From NCBI GenBank assembly GCA_030431475.1, contig JAUIJD010000018.1:1-64000 (forward strand): a stretch of DNA of 64,000 bases. Direction: 5' to 3'. The notes below the pieces were generated by a model. The model did not search any database and was not told the origin of the DNA. It worked only from the letters and a program-made list of their open reading frames with translations. Both the position numbers and the translations under genes were made by a program. The stretch comes from Verrucomicrobiia bacterium. Its GTDB lineage: Bacteria; Verrucomicrobiota; Verrucomicrobiia; Verrucomicrobiales; Akkermansiaceae. Of the stretch, positions 35,291-43,858 are shown piece by piece; positions within the stretch are counted from its first letter, which is position 1; each line of letters opens with the position of its first letter.

Positions 35291-36574
35291 CTAACGGATC
35301 TCCGAACCTCCGAAGTACGGCACCAGGGCCTCCGGCAGCTGGATCGAGCCGTCGGGCTGCTGGCACTGCTCGAGGATGGCGACGTAGAGCCGCGGCAGGG
35401 CGGTGCCCGAGCCGTTGAGGGTGTGGCAGAAGCGGTTCTTGCCGTCGGCATCCTTGAAACGGAGCTTCATGCGCCGGGCCTGGTAGTCGGTGAAGCACGA
35501 GCAGCTCGAGACCTCGAGGTATTTCCCCTGGCCGGGCGCCCAGACCTCGATGTCGTAGGTCTTGGCCGCCGAGAATCCGAGGTCACCGGTGCACAGCTCG
35601 ATGGTGCGGTAGTGGAGGCCGAGCTTCTGCAGCGCCGCCTCGGCGTGGCCGGTGAGTTCCTCGAGCACCTCGAAGGAGGTGTCGGGGTGCACCACCTGGA
35701 CCAGCTCGACCTTGTCGAACTGGTGCATGCGGATGATGCCGCGGTTGTCGCGCCCGGCGCTGCCGGCTTCGCGGCGGAAGCAGGGGGTGTGGGCGCAGAG
35801 CTTCTTCGGCAGGTCGGCCTCGGCGAGCAGGGTGTCGCGGTAGAGGTTGGTGACCGGGACCTCGGCCGTGGGCGCGAGGAACATCTGGTTGATGCCCTCC
35901 TCACTACGGTCGGTGCCGTACATGTCGTCCTCGAACTTGGGCAGCTGGCCGGTGCCTTCCATGCACTCGCGGCGGACGATGTGGGGCACGTTGACCTCCT
36001 CGTAGCCGTGCTCGCCCGACTGGAGGTCGAGCAGGTAGGAGATGAGCGCGCGCTCGAGCCGGGCGCCGGCGCCGCGGTAGACGGCGAAGCCCGAACCGGC
36101 GATGCGGGTGGCATCGTCGATGGAGATCAGGCCCAGCGCCTCGGCGAGGTCGAGATGGTCCTTCGGGGCTTCGATCCCCGGCTTTTCACCCCACTCGCGG
36201 ACGACGGGGTTCGCGGTTTCGTCGGCGCCGACCGGGCAGGCCTCGTGCGGCAGGTTGGGGAGGTTGAGGAGCAGGTCGGTCTGGCGGGTGCCCGCCTGCT
36301 CGGATTCCGCCTCGAGGGCCTCGATCTTCTCCTTGAGCCCGCGCACCTCGCCCTCGACTGCGGAGCTGTCCTCGCCCTTGGCCTTGAGCATGCCGATCTG
36401 CTTGGAGATCTGCTTGCGCTGGGAAAGCAGCGCCTGCTTGTCGGTCTCGGCCCGGCGACGGGTTTCGTCGCAGGCGAGGACCTCGTCGATGAGCTGCCAG
36501 AGGTCGCCGCCGCGGGCCTTGAGGCGCTCGCGGGCGGCGTCGGGGTTGTCGCGGATCTCGCGGATGTCGAGCAT
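35291..36574 (-). CDS. serS: Serine--tRNA ligase
   Basis: A 427-residue class II aminoacyl-tRNA synthetase. Residues 1-110 form the long tRNA-binding coiled-coil arm (KQISKQIGMLKAKGED). Motif 2 appears in CFRREAGSAGRDNRGIIRMHQF and motif 3 in LNGSGTALPRLYVAILE. The length and order are normal. It is a single-copy housekeeping gene here, convergent with rph. Confidence 0.97.
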   Translation of the reverse strand: MLDIREIRDNPDAARERLKARGGDLWQLIDEVLACDETRRRAETDKQALLSQRKQISKQIGMLKAKGEDSSAVEGEVRGLKEKIEALEAESEQAGTRQTDLLLNLPNLPHEACPVGADETANPVVREWGEKPGIEAPKDHLDLAEALGLISIDDATRIAGSGFAVYRGAGARLERALISYLLDLQSGEHGYEEVNVPHIVRRECMEGTGQLPKFEDDMYGTDRSEEGINQMFLAPTAEVPVTNLYRDTLLAEADLPKKLCAHTPCFRREAGSAGRDNRGIIRMHQFDKVELVQVVHPDTSFEVLEELTGHAEAALQKLGLHYRTIELCTGDLGFSAAKTYDIEVWAPGQGKYLEVSSCSCFTDYQARRMKLRFKDADGKNRFCHTLNGSGTALPRLYVAILEQCQQPDGSIQLPEALVPYFGGSEIR

Positions 36575-36660
36575 GGCGGCGCGTGCTTAGACGATCCGTC
36601 GGCGGACGTCCAATCCCGATCGATCCCATGGTGGGGCCCGCGGGCGGGCGGGGCGGAGGC

Positions 36661-39243
36661 CTACTCGGCCTCGCCCTTGATCTTCGCGCGCTCGCGCATG
36701 TGGTTGATGGCCTTCTCGGCCTGGTCGATCACGCGGTCGCTCTCGGCCTCGTCGGCGAAGTATTCGACGACCGAGAGGGCCCAGTCGGCGGTTTCGCTCT
36801 TGGCGAGGCCGGAGATGATGCTGAATTGCTCGCGCTCGGTCTTGGCGTTGCGGGCGAGCATCTTCCAGTAGTCCTCGCTGTCGAGGTCGTCCCGCTTGGC
36901 GGCGCGGTCCTTGTCCATGAGGAAGGCGTAGGCGGCGTCGAAGGTCTTGCGGCGCAGGGTGTCGTCGGTCTGCTCCTCGAGGAAGGCGATGAGATCCTCG
37001 AAGAGGGAATCGTCCGGCCAGGCCTGGATGGCCTGGAGTGCCGCGAGGGTGTCGAGGTTGTCATCCCCCTCGAGGGCGGCGGTCACCTTCTCCATCGCGA
37101 GATCGCCCCCGGCGTGTCCGAGCAGTCGGATGAGGGCGCGACGCACGTCGTCGTCGGTCGCGCTTTCGGCCGCGGTGACGAGGGTGGAGGCGTAGTTCTG
37201 GCGGTTCTCGGTTTTATCCAGCACGGCGGCGGTGGCCTTCTCGGCGGCGCTGCGGATGGACGAGGAGGAGGTGAACTGGATGACCTCGAGGAACTCGTCG
37301 AGCTCCGACTCCCCGCCGATTTCGGTGACGGCGGTCAGGGCGGCGGCGGCGGCCCGGTCGTTTTCCGTCTCACGGGCGAATTTGAGGAGGATGGGAACGG
37401 TGGACGCGCTCGCGCGGCGGCGCAGCACGCGCTCGAGCAGCGAGATGCGGATGTCGTCGGGAAGAAGCTCCGTGGTCGCGAACTCGGCGATGCGGGTATC
37501 GACGTCGGTCGATCCCGTCGCCTTGGCGATGGCGAGCGCCTTGTAGACGGTTTCCCGGGAGCGGTTGCTGCCGGCGCGGACGGAATTCAGCAGGATGTCG
37601 AGGTCGCCGGCGCTGACCGGGAGCTCCTCGGTGGCCGGGTCGGCGGCGATGGCGACGAGCTCGTTGTAGCGCTCGTTCACCTTGTTCTTGCTCATGGTGT
37701 TGAGGATCACCATGCCGAGAATCACGACGACGACCGCCAGCACGATGGCGATGGCGATCTTGGCGCCACCGGAGAGGCCTTTCTTGGTGCTGACCGGGGC
37801 GTTGCCGATGGTGGTCTGGCCGACCTGTCCCTGGGCTGCGGTTCCCGGGCTGCCGGAAGGGGTGGGGGAGGCGGAGGGAACGGGCTGCGCGACCGCTGCC
37901 GGCTGGGGTCCGGTCGCGGGCTGGGCGGCACCTCCGGCGAGCAGGACGGGCTTGGGGCCCGTGGATGGCTGGGCGGCGGTCGCCGGCTGGGCGGGCTGGA
38001 CGACCGGTGTTGCCTGAGCCGTTTGAGCGGGCTGCACCGGTGCGGCGGGAGGCGGCGCGTCCGGCGAGGCTTCCGCGGCGGAGGCATCGGCCTGCTGGGA
38101 AGTGGTGTGGATGCTCGGAGGAGCTCCGGCGGGCGGGCTCAAGGGCTGGGGTGCGGTCTGCGTCACCGGTGGGGCGGGGACCGGGCCCGTCTGGGCCTCG
38201 GGGGCGGGCTGGGCCGAGGTCACGGGTTGGACCGGCTGGGCCGGAGCCGCGGGGGTGACCGGTTGGACCGGGGCCGGGGTGGGAGTCGCGGGAGCGGCTG
38301 GCTGGGGCTGGGGGGTCTCGGCCTCCGGGGTGGCGCCGGGGATGATCAGCCGGGGGCGCTTGGGTGCTTGCTCGGACGGAGTTTCGGATGGGCCGTTGCT
38401 CATGGATTCAGTGACGGGGACGTCGAGTTCGATGAAGTTGCGAAGTGCCTCGCGGGCGTTTTCGGGGCGCTCGGCCGGGGTTCGGTTCACGTGCCACATC
38501 ACCCAGTCGGCGACCCATTGTGGGATGTCCGGTCGCAATTCGGCAAGGGGAACGACACGATGTTCCAGATGTGACGCCATGACCTGCGGTCCGGTGTCAC
38601 CGCTGAAGGGAGTCTGACCCGTCAGCGCGAAGTAGTAGACGCACCCGATGGCATACATGTCGGTGCGGGTGTCGAGGGCCGCCCGCTCGAACTGCTCGGG
38701 TGCCATGTAGAAGATGGAACCGTAGACCGAGTCGTTGTGGTCGAGGGTCTGGCTGCTGGGTTTCGGGGAGAACTTGGCGAGCCCGAAGTCGACGATCTTG
38801 GCCTGGAACTTCCCCGAGGGGAGCCAGTTGATCATCACGTTGGACGGCTTGAGGTCGCGGTGGAGGAGACCGAGGTCCTGGGCGGCGATGAGGCCCTCCA
38901 TGATCTGCTGGACGAGCTCGCGGAAGTCCTGCCAGGTGAGCGGCGCCTTTTCGACCAGCTCGTCGAGCGTGTTGCCCTTGAGCAGCTCCATCACGACGAA
39001 GGGTCCGTCATCGTCGGTGCCGACATCGTAGATGGTGACGATGTGCGGGTGCTGCAGGGCGGCGAGGGCGCCGGTCTCCTGCTCCATCTGGCGGGAGGCC
39101 TCCTCGGTCTGGCCGTCGTCCCCGGCGATGATGCGCTTGATCGCGACCTCGCGTTTCAAGCTGCGATCGTACGCGCGATAGACCGTGCCCAGCCCCCCCT
39201 TCCCGAGGGTGCTCCGGATCTCGTAGCGTTCCTCCATTTCCAT
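36661..39243 (-). CDS. Membrane Ser/Thr protein kinase with HEAT-like ectodomain
   Basis: An 860-residue PknB-type kinase. The kinase domain spans about residues 5-270 (GKGGLGTV glycine loop, VAIKRI lysine, LLHRDLKPSNV catalytic loop, IVDFGLAKF, YMAPEQF). A 200-residue low-complexity Pro/Ala/Gln linker leads to one membrane helix near residues 494-516 (AIAIVLAVVVVILGMVIL). The exported part has about 340 helical residues with HEAT-like repeats (VPILLKFARETENDRAAAAAL, LIRLLGHAGGDLAMEKV). It likely senses protein partners outside and signals inside. The start at 39243 fits the family. Confidence 0.9.
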   Translation of the reverse strand: MEMEERYEIRSTLGKGGLGTVYRAYDRSLKREVAIKRIIAGDDGQTEEASRQMEQETGALAALQHPHIVTIYDVGTDDDGPFVVMELLKGNTLDELVEKAPLTWQDFRELVQQIMEGLIAAQDLGLLHRDLKPSNVMINWLPSGKFQAKIVDFGLAKFSPKPSSQTLDHNDSVYGSIFYMAPEQFERAALDTRTDMYAIGCVYYFALTGQTPFSGDTGPQVMASHLEHRVVPLAELRPDIPQWVADWVMWHVNRTPAERPENAREALRNFIELDVPVTESMSNGPSETPSEQAPKRPRLIIPGATPEAETPQPQPAAPATPTPAPVQPVTPAAPAQPVQPVTSAQPAPEAQTGPVPAPPVTQTAPQPLSPPAGAPPSIHTTSQQADASAAEASPDAPPPAAPVQPAQTAQATPVVQPAQPATAAQPSTGPKPVLLAGGAAQPATGPQPAAVAQPVPSASPTPSGSPGTAAQGQVGQTTIGNAPVSTKKGLSGGAKIAIAIVLAVVVVILGMVILNTMSKNKVNERYNELVAIAADPATEELPVSAGDLDILLNSVRAGSNRSRETVYKALAIAKATGSTDVDTRIAEFATTELLPDDIRISLLERVLRRRASASTVPILLKFARETENDRAAAAALTAVTEIGGESELDEFLEVIQFTSSSSIRSAAEKATAAVLDKTENRQNYASTLVTAAESATDDDVRRALIRLLGHAGGDLAMEKVTAALEGDDNLDTLAALQAIQAWPDDSLFEDLIAFLEEQTDDTLRRKTFDAAYAFLMDKDRAAKRDDLDSEDYWKMLARNAKTEREQFSIISGLAKSETADWALSVVEYFADEAESDRVIDQAEKAINHMRERAKIKGEAE

Positions 39244-39310
39244 CGCCAAGCGGCTATTACAACTGAGGCCGCTCCCGGCCGGGTGCAATGAAGAAACGAG
39301 CGCCGGTGTG

Positions 39311-40231
39311 TCAGGATGCGGCGCGCCGCAGCTGCTCGGAGCGCCACTGGGTCGGCGAGCTGCCGACGATGCGGGCGAAGCTCCGGTTGAACTGCGAGAG
39401 GGACTGGTAGCCGACGTGGAAGGCGATTTCCGAAACGCGCAGCTCGGGCCGGAGCAGCTCCTTCTTGGCCCACTCGACGCGGCAGCGGTTGACGTAGTCG
39501 GTGAGGGTCAGGCTGGTGGCGTCCTTGAAGAGGCGGCAGAAGTGCGACTCGCTGAGGCCGGCGATGCGGGCGACGTCGCCGAGTGGCAGCGGATTGTCCA
39601 GGTGCTGGTGGATGTACTTGCGCGCCTTCGAGATGGCGGCGGGCTCGCTGCCTTCCTCGATGATGGCCAGCGATTCGGCGTGCTGGCCGAGCTGCGAGGC
39701 GAAGCTCTCGAGGAGCTTGATCATGCCTTCGTAGCGGTCGGGCTCGATGGTGCGCGTCTGGAAGTAGGTCTGGCGCAGGATCTTTTCCGACTCTTCGTTG
39801 AGATTCTTCCGGCCCAGCTTGCCGAGGAACTCCTCGAAGTCCGCCTCGGTCGGCACGCGGGAGAACACCTGGCCGGTGCGGAGGAATCCGACGACGGTCG
39901 CCCCCATGGTCACCGGGACGGCGGTCGACATGAGGCCGGCGAAGCAGTGGCAGGAGGCGGGGCCATTGACCTCGGCCTCGTGCATCAGGCGGCGGTTGGT
40001 GTCGACGCACGCGTTGCACGCGGAGTCGCAGGTGTTGAGGTGTTCGCAGAACGGACTGCGGTTCACGCACTCGTCATCCAGGTCCCAGGCATCCGGATCC
40101 GCCCCCACCAATCGGAGGGGAAGGCCGGTCGCGGTTCGGAACGCCTCCTGATAGGTCCGGAACGTGTCCGAGTGCTTGAGTCGTTGATGCAAAGTGGCTT
40201 CGAAGCCCTTCGGCGAATTCATTGTCACCAT
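39311..40231 (-). CDS. AraC-family regulator with PocR sensory domain
   Basis: A 306-residue regulator. The N-terminal half (residues about 25-190) is a PocR-type domain with a cluster of cysteines (CEHLNTCDSACNACVDTNRR, CHCFAG) that may bind metal or sense redox. The C-terminal 100 residues hold two AraC helix-turn-helix motifs (GDVARIAGLSESHFCRLFKD, VSEIAFHVGYQSLSQFNRSF). The DNA target is unknown. It sits between the kinase and the metal ATPase on the same strand. Confidence 0.9.
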   Translation of the reverse strand: MVTMNSPKGFEATLHQRLKHSDTFRTYQEAFRTATGLPLRLVGADPDAWDLDDECVNRSPFCEHLNTCDSACNACVDTNRRLMHEAEVNGPASCHCFAGLMSTAVPVTMGATVVGFLRTGQVFSRVPTEADFEEFLGKLGRKNLNEESEKILRQTYFQTRTIEPDRYEGMIKLLESFASQLGQHAESLAIIEEGSEPAAISKARKYIHQHLDNPLPLGDVARIAGLSESHFCRLFKDATSLTLTDYVNRCRVEWAKKELLRPELRVSEIAFHVGYQSLSQFNRSFARIVGSSPTQWRSEQLRRAAS

Positions 40232-40264
40232 CTGCGGAGACGCTAGCGGGATATGCGGAGCATT

Positions 40265-42613
40265 TCAACACCTACGAGAGCCACCCGATCGGGCGACCAG
40301 AAGGACGGAAATGATGGAGCTGACGGGCATCAGCACCGCGGCGAGAAGCGGGTTCATGTGACCGCCCAGGCAGATCGCAACGGCGATCAGGTTGTAGAAC
40401 AGGGCGAAAACGAAGGCGGCGCGGACGCCGGAGGCCCGGGCGTCGGCGGCGGCGAAGAGCGCGGGAAGGAAGTCGAGACCGGAGCCGAGCGTGTAGAAAT
40501 CGGATTTGGCCTCGAGCAGGGAGCGGTCGACGACCGGGGTGCCGGTGACGCTGGCGGCGTCGAAGGCCAGCGAGTCGTTGGCGCCGTCGCCGAGGTAGAG
40601 GGTGTCGCCGTGGTCGAGCTCGCGGACCGCAGCGGCCTTCTGGTCGGGATCGAGTCCTCCGCGCGCGTGGGCGCCGGGAATGTCGAGCTGTCCGGCCAGG
40701 GTGGCGACCTTTTCCGGCGTGTCGCCGGAAAGGATGTGGAGGCTGTGATGCCGGCGACGGAGCAGGTCGAGGGTTTCGCGGGCGCCGGGGCGGAGGGTGT
40801 CGCGGAACCGGAAGGCGGCGATCCGCTCGCCGTCGCGGCAGAGCGAGGTGGTGCCGTCGGCTTCGTCGCCGGCCCAGCCGGCGCGACCGAGGGTCCAGTT
40901 GGGCGACGGGGAAGGGCCGTCTTTGGATGGAGGGTCGACGAAGGACACGCCCCGGCCGGGGTGGTCTTCGATTTCGGCGGGGCCGTGGGTGGCGAGAAGC
41001 CGTTGGCCGCGGGCCCCGAGGGCTTCGAGCAGGGTGCGTCCGACCGGGTGCAGGGAGCCGGCCGTGAGCCGGGCAAGTGCAAGGGCGGCCTCGTCGTCGA
41101 GGGCGGCGACGGCTTTCGGGTCGACGAGGACGGGGCGCTCGAGGGTGAGGGTGCCGGTCTTGTCGAAGATGACGTGTCTCACGGCCCGCAGGCGCGACCA
41201 CAGGGTGGCGCTGCGGACGAAGGCGCCGTGGCGGCCGGCCCGGGAGGCGGCGAGCTCGTCGGCGAGCGGGATGGCGACACCCAGCGCGCAGGGGCAGGAG
41301 ACGACGAAGACCGAGATCATCGCCTGCAGGGCGGTGGCGGTTTCGCCGAGGGCGAGCCAGACGACAAGACCGCCGACACCGATGAGCAGCACGGCGACGA
41401 GGTAGAATCGAAGCACCTTCTGCAGCACGGGGGAGGCGCGCTCGCCGGAACCTTCGGCCGTGAGGCGGGAAAGGAGTGAGTCGGTCCACGATTCGGTGGC
41501 CTCGAGGGCCAGCGGTTGGCGGCTGAGGAGGATGGCGCCGGCGGGGAGCTGGCGGCCGGGGCCGGTGACGACGGGATCGGCTTCGCCGTTGATCCATTCG
41601 AGCGAGACCTCGGCTTCGGCGTCGCGGACGGTCGAGGCGACCGGGATGGCCTGGCCCGGCTGGATCTCGAAACGGGTGCCGGGCGCGAGCGACTCAAGCG
41701 GAGTAGGTTTCTCGTCCACCGTGACCGAACCCGGCAGCGGGGAGGCGCGTTGCAGGCGGCGGCGGTTCTTGTCCACGGCCGAAGTCTGCAGGTAGCGGCC
41801 GCCGAGCATCAGGAAGACGAAGGTGGCGACGAAGTCGAAGTAGCGCAGGCCGTCGATCTGGAGCCCCCAGCCGGCGATCGAGCCGGCGTAGGCGAGGACC
41901 AGCCCGAGCGCGATGGGGAGGTCGATGTGGAGGGACTTCGCCCGCAGGGCGCGCCAGGCGCGGTCGATGAAGTAAGAGCCTCCGACCAGCATCGATAGCG
42001 TGGCCGAGATGAAGGCGATGAGCCGGAACAGCCCGGCGAACTCGAAATCATCGGGCATGCCGAGGTAGTGGGGCAGGCTGAAGCCCATCGCGTTGAGCGC
42101 GAAGGCACCGCAGAGTCCGAGCCGGGCGACGAGCCGTCGGCCCTCGATGTCGGCGGTGCCGGCGGCGGCGGGCGCGGCGACGTAGCCGAACTGCGTGAGT
42201 TCCTCGCAGAAGGCCTTCAGGTCGCAGCGCCCGGGCTGCCACTCGAGGTGGAGCCGTCCGGACGCCGGATGGGCGGCGGCGCGGATGGCGCCGGGGTGCT
42301 TGTCGAAGAGTTTCTCCACCAGCCACACGCAACCGACGCAGGAGATGCCCTCGAGGGCGCAGTCGAGCTTGGCGGAGCCGTCGGTGGCGCGGCCTTCGGC
42401 GTCGGCGACGCGGGCGTCGAGCCAGGAGAAGTCGTGGTTCTCGAAAGGCCGGCTGCGGACCGGCGCGGTTGCGAGCCCGCCCTTGAGGTCGTAGAAGCGG
42501 TCGAAGCCCGCGTCCTCGATCATCCCGGCGACGAATTCACAGCCCTTGCAGCAGTATTTCTCCTCCGGATCGGAGGCGGAAAACGCGGTGCCGCAGTGCT
42601 CGCAGGTGGGCAT
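40265..42613 (-). CDS. Heavy-metal P1B-type ATPase (CtpA/CcoI-like)
   Basis: A 782-residue copper-type transporter. It has an N-terminal Cys cluster (CEHCGTAF, CCKGC), an HMA domain with ISCVGCVW, eight predicted membrane helices, the CPC metal motif in SCPCALGVAIP near residue 440, DKTGTLT with the phosphorylated Asp near residue 480, and GDGANDS. In the actuator domain the usual TGE is NGE (WINGEADPV). It resembles the FixI/CcoI group that loads copper into oxidases, but cytochrome oxidase genes are not adjacent. The first 188 codons are duplicated 7213 bp away. The ATG at 42613 begins PTCEHCG. Confidence 0.9.
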   Translation of the reverse strand: MPTCEHCGTAFSASDPEEKYCCKGCEFVAGMIEDAGFDRFYDLKGGLATAPVRSRPFENHDFSWLDARVADAEGRATDGSAKLDCALEGISCVGCVWLVEKLFDKHPGAIRAAAHPASGRLHLEWQPGRCDLKAFCEELTQFGYVAAPAAAGTADIEGRRLVARLGLCGAFALNAMGFSLPHYLGMPDDFEFAGLFRLIAFISATLSMLVGGSYFIDRAWRALRAKSLHIDLPIALGLVLAYAGSIAGWGLQIDGLRYFDFVATFVFLMLGGRYLQTSAVDKNRRRLQRASPLPGSVTVDEKPTPLESLAPGTRFEIQPGQAIPVASTVRDAEAEVSLEWINGEADPVVTGPGRQLPAGAILLSRQPLALEATESWTDSLLSRLTAEGSGERASPVLQKVLRFYLVAVLLIGVGGLVVWLALGETATALQAMISVFVVSCPCALGVAIPLADELAASRAGRHGAFVRSATLWSRLRAVRHVIFDKTGTLTLERPVLVDPKAVAALDDEAALALARLTAGSLHPVGRTLLEALGARGQRLLATHGPAEIEDHPGRGVSFVDPPSKDGPSPSPNWTLGRAGWAGDEADGTTSLCRDGERIAAFRFRDTLRPGARETLDLLRRRHHSLHILSGDTPEKVATLAGQLDIPGAHARGGLDPDQKAAAVRELDHGDTLYLGDGANDSLAFDAASVTGTPVVDRSLLEAKSDFYTLGSGLDFLPALFAAADARASGVRAAFVFALFYNLIAVAICLGGHMNPLLAAVLMPVSSIISVLLVARSGGSRRC

Positions 42614-42634
42614 GGGGGGAGGCTGCGCCTCCAA
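42047..42634. repeat. Source copy of the duplicated ATPase segment
   Basis: This 588-bp block from the 5' part of the ATPase gene and 21 bp upstream recurs at 49260-49847 with the same orientation and spacing (offset 7213). By eye there are three substitutions, all synonymous, and no indels. Homology stops at the microhomology ATCATCG (42047-42053) on one side and just past GCCTCCAA on the other. Confidence 0.95.
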
Positions 42635-43042
42635 TGACAAATGATAAATGCCAAATGACGGAAGGTGCGTCGTGCTCTACACCATGCCGTTCCCTGCGCC
42701 TTACCCTCTACGACCACGCTCGTCGTTTCACCCCGTGCGGCTATCCGCGTATCTGATCAAGAACGAAGCGCTGCATGCCTTCTGAGATAATCGTCTTGTT
42801 CGGCGGAGACCAACGAGCTTGATTCGGGGTGTCCGCTCCGGCGGATGGGGTCTGATAAACCTCGCACTGTGCGGCCGGCATCGGCCGCGAACGATGCCGC
42901 CAAACCGAATGAAAAAGGTCGGGGAGGCGGTGGCGCATGTCCAGGCGGCCGCCCCGGCGGTGGCTAAAGGCCATCGCGGCCGACACAGTGCGGCTTTATC
43001 ACTCCCCGTCCACCGGAATGGTTCGACCACCATCTTTTTCCG
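42635..43042. other. Spacer without recognised genes
   Basis: Between the ATPase start and the secreted-protein cassette. It contains a perfect GC hairpin (GCGGCCG, GCAT loop, CGGCCGC, 42871-42888) and an 81-codon open frame on the minus strand (42741-42986) without convincing coding character. No similarity to the corresponding spacer at 49848-50899 is visible beyond a few bases. It may hold the cassette promoter, but I cannot point to one. Confidence 0.5.
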
Positions 43043-43858
43043 ATGAAACCCCCATTCCTGCCCGCACTCGTCGCGGCGCTCGTGCTGCCGGTCTCCGCGC
43101 AGACCAGCGGATTACGCGCCGACTCGCCTCTCCGCGTCGCTGATGCCGTCCCCGACCCGGCTGCGATCCGCTTCATCCCGCCGCCCCCACCGGAGCCGGC
43201 TCCCGAGATTCCCGCCGTCTCCGCCACCGTCCGCGACTACGGCACCCACCGCGTGACCATCGCGCGCGGCGAGCCTTCCACACGACCCGACATCCCCCCG
43301 CCACCGCCACGGATTTTCACCTCTCCCAACACGCAGTTTGAAGCGCCGGACATCGACTTTCTCTCCATCTTTGCCGTCGTAACCATCTACGACCATGCCC
43401 TTTCCCATCTGAAATGGACCGATACCCGCAGCGGTGAGTCCTTCGAGGCGTGGTGCGCGTGGGATTGGGAGCTGGTCTCGCCCATCGGCGAACTCACCGC
43501 CGAAAAGCTTCGCTGTTCCGTGTTCTGCCTTCCTCATTCCGTCGATACGAAAAGAGACCTTCCCGTCGGCATTCCGAAACCCGTCATCCCGGCGCATCCC
43601 GAACTCGCTCCGGACACCTTCGCGATCACCGCCGGAAACGCCGCCGCCCCGCTCGGCGACGCCTTCCTCGAAGCCTACCGCAGCCACCTTGTGGAAAACC
43701 GTCCCGCACTGGAAGCTGCCCTCGCCGCTCGAAAGCGAGCGGCGGCCGATGCCGCCGCGTGGCGCGCCGCGCATCCTCCCGTGCCGCAGGACACCACCAT
43801 CTGGCTGCGCCCGCACCGCGGCAGCCGCTATCTGGACGGAAAGGAGGCCGCGCGATGA
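43043..43858 (+). CDS. Secreted protein, first gene of the cassette
   Basis: A 271-residue product with a signal peptide (LPALVAALVLPVSAQ). The mature part starts Pro-rich (IPPPPPEPAPEIP, PPPPPRIFTS), has an aromatic core (WTDTRSGESFEAWCAWDWEL) and ends in a helical Arg/Ala-rich region. No family is recognised. Its TGA overlaps the ATG of the next gene as ATGA, so the three genes to 48560 are translationally coupled. Confidence 0.7.
   Translation: MKPPFLPALVAALVLPVSAQTSGLRADSPLRVADAVPDPAAIRFIPPPPPEPAPEIPAVSATVRDYGTHRVTIARGEPSTRPDIPPPPPRIFTSPNTQFEAPDIDFLSIFAVVTIYDHALSHLKWTDTRSGESFEAWCAWDWELVSPIGELTAEKLRCSVFCLPHSVDTKRDLPVGIPKPVIPAHPELAPDTFAITAGNAAAPLGDAFLEAYRSHLVENRPALEAALAARKRAAADAAAWRAAHPPVPQDTTIWLRPHRGSRYLDGKEAAR

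Noticed and set aside
42741-42986. 81-codon open frame on the minus strand
   Set aside because: No family, no ribosome binding site, and it spans a GC hairpin. It could be a remnant but is not supportable as a gene.
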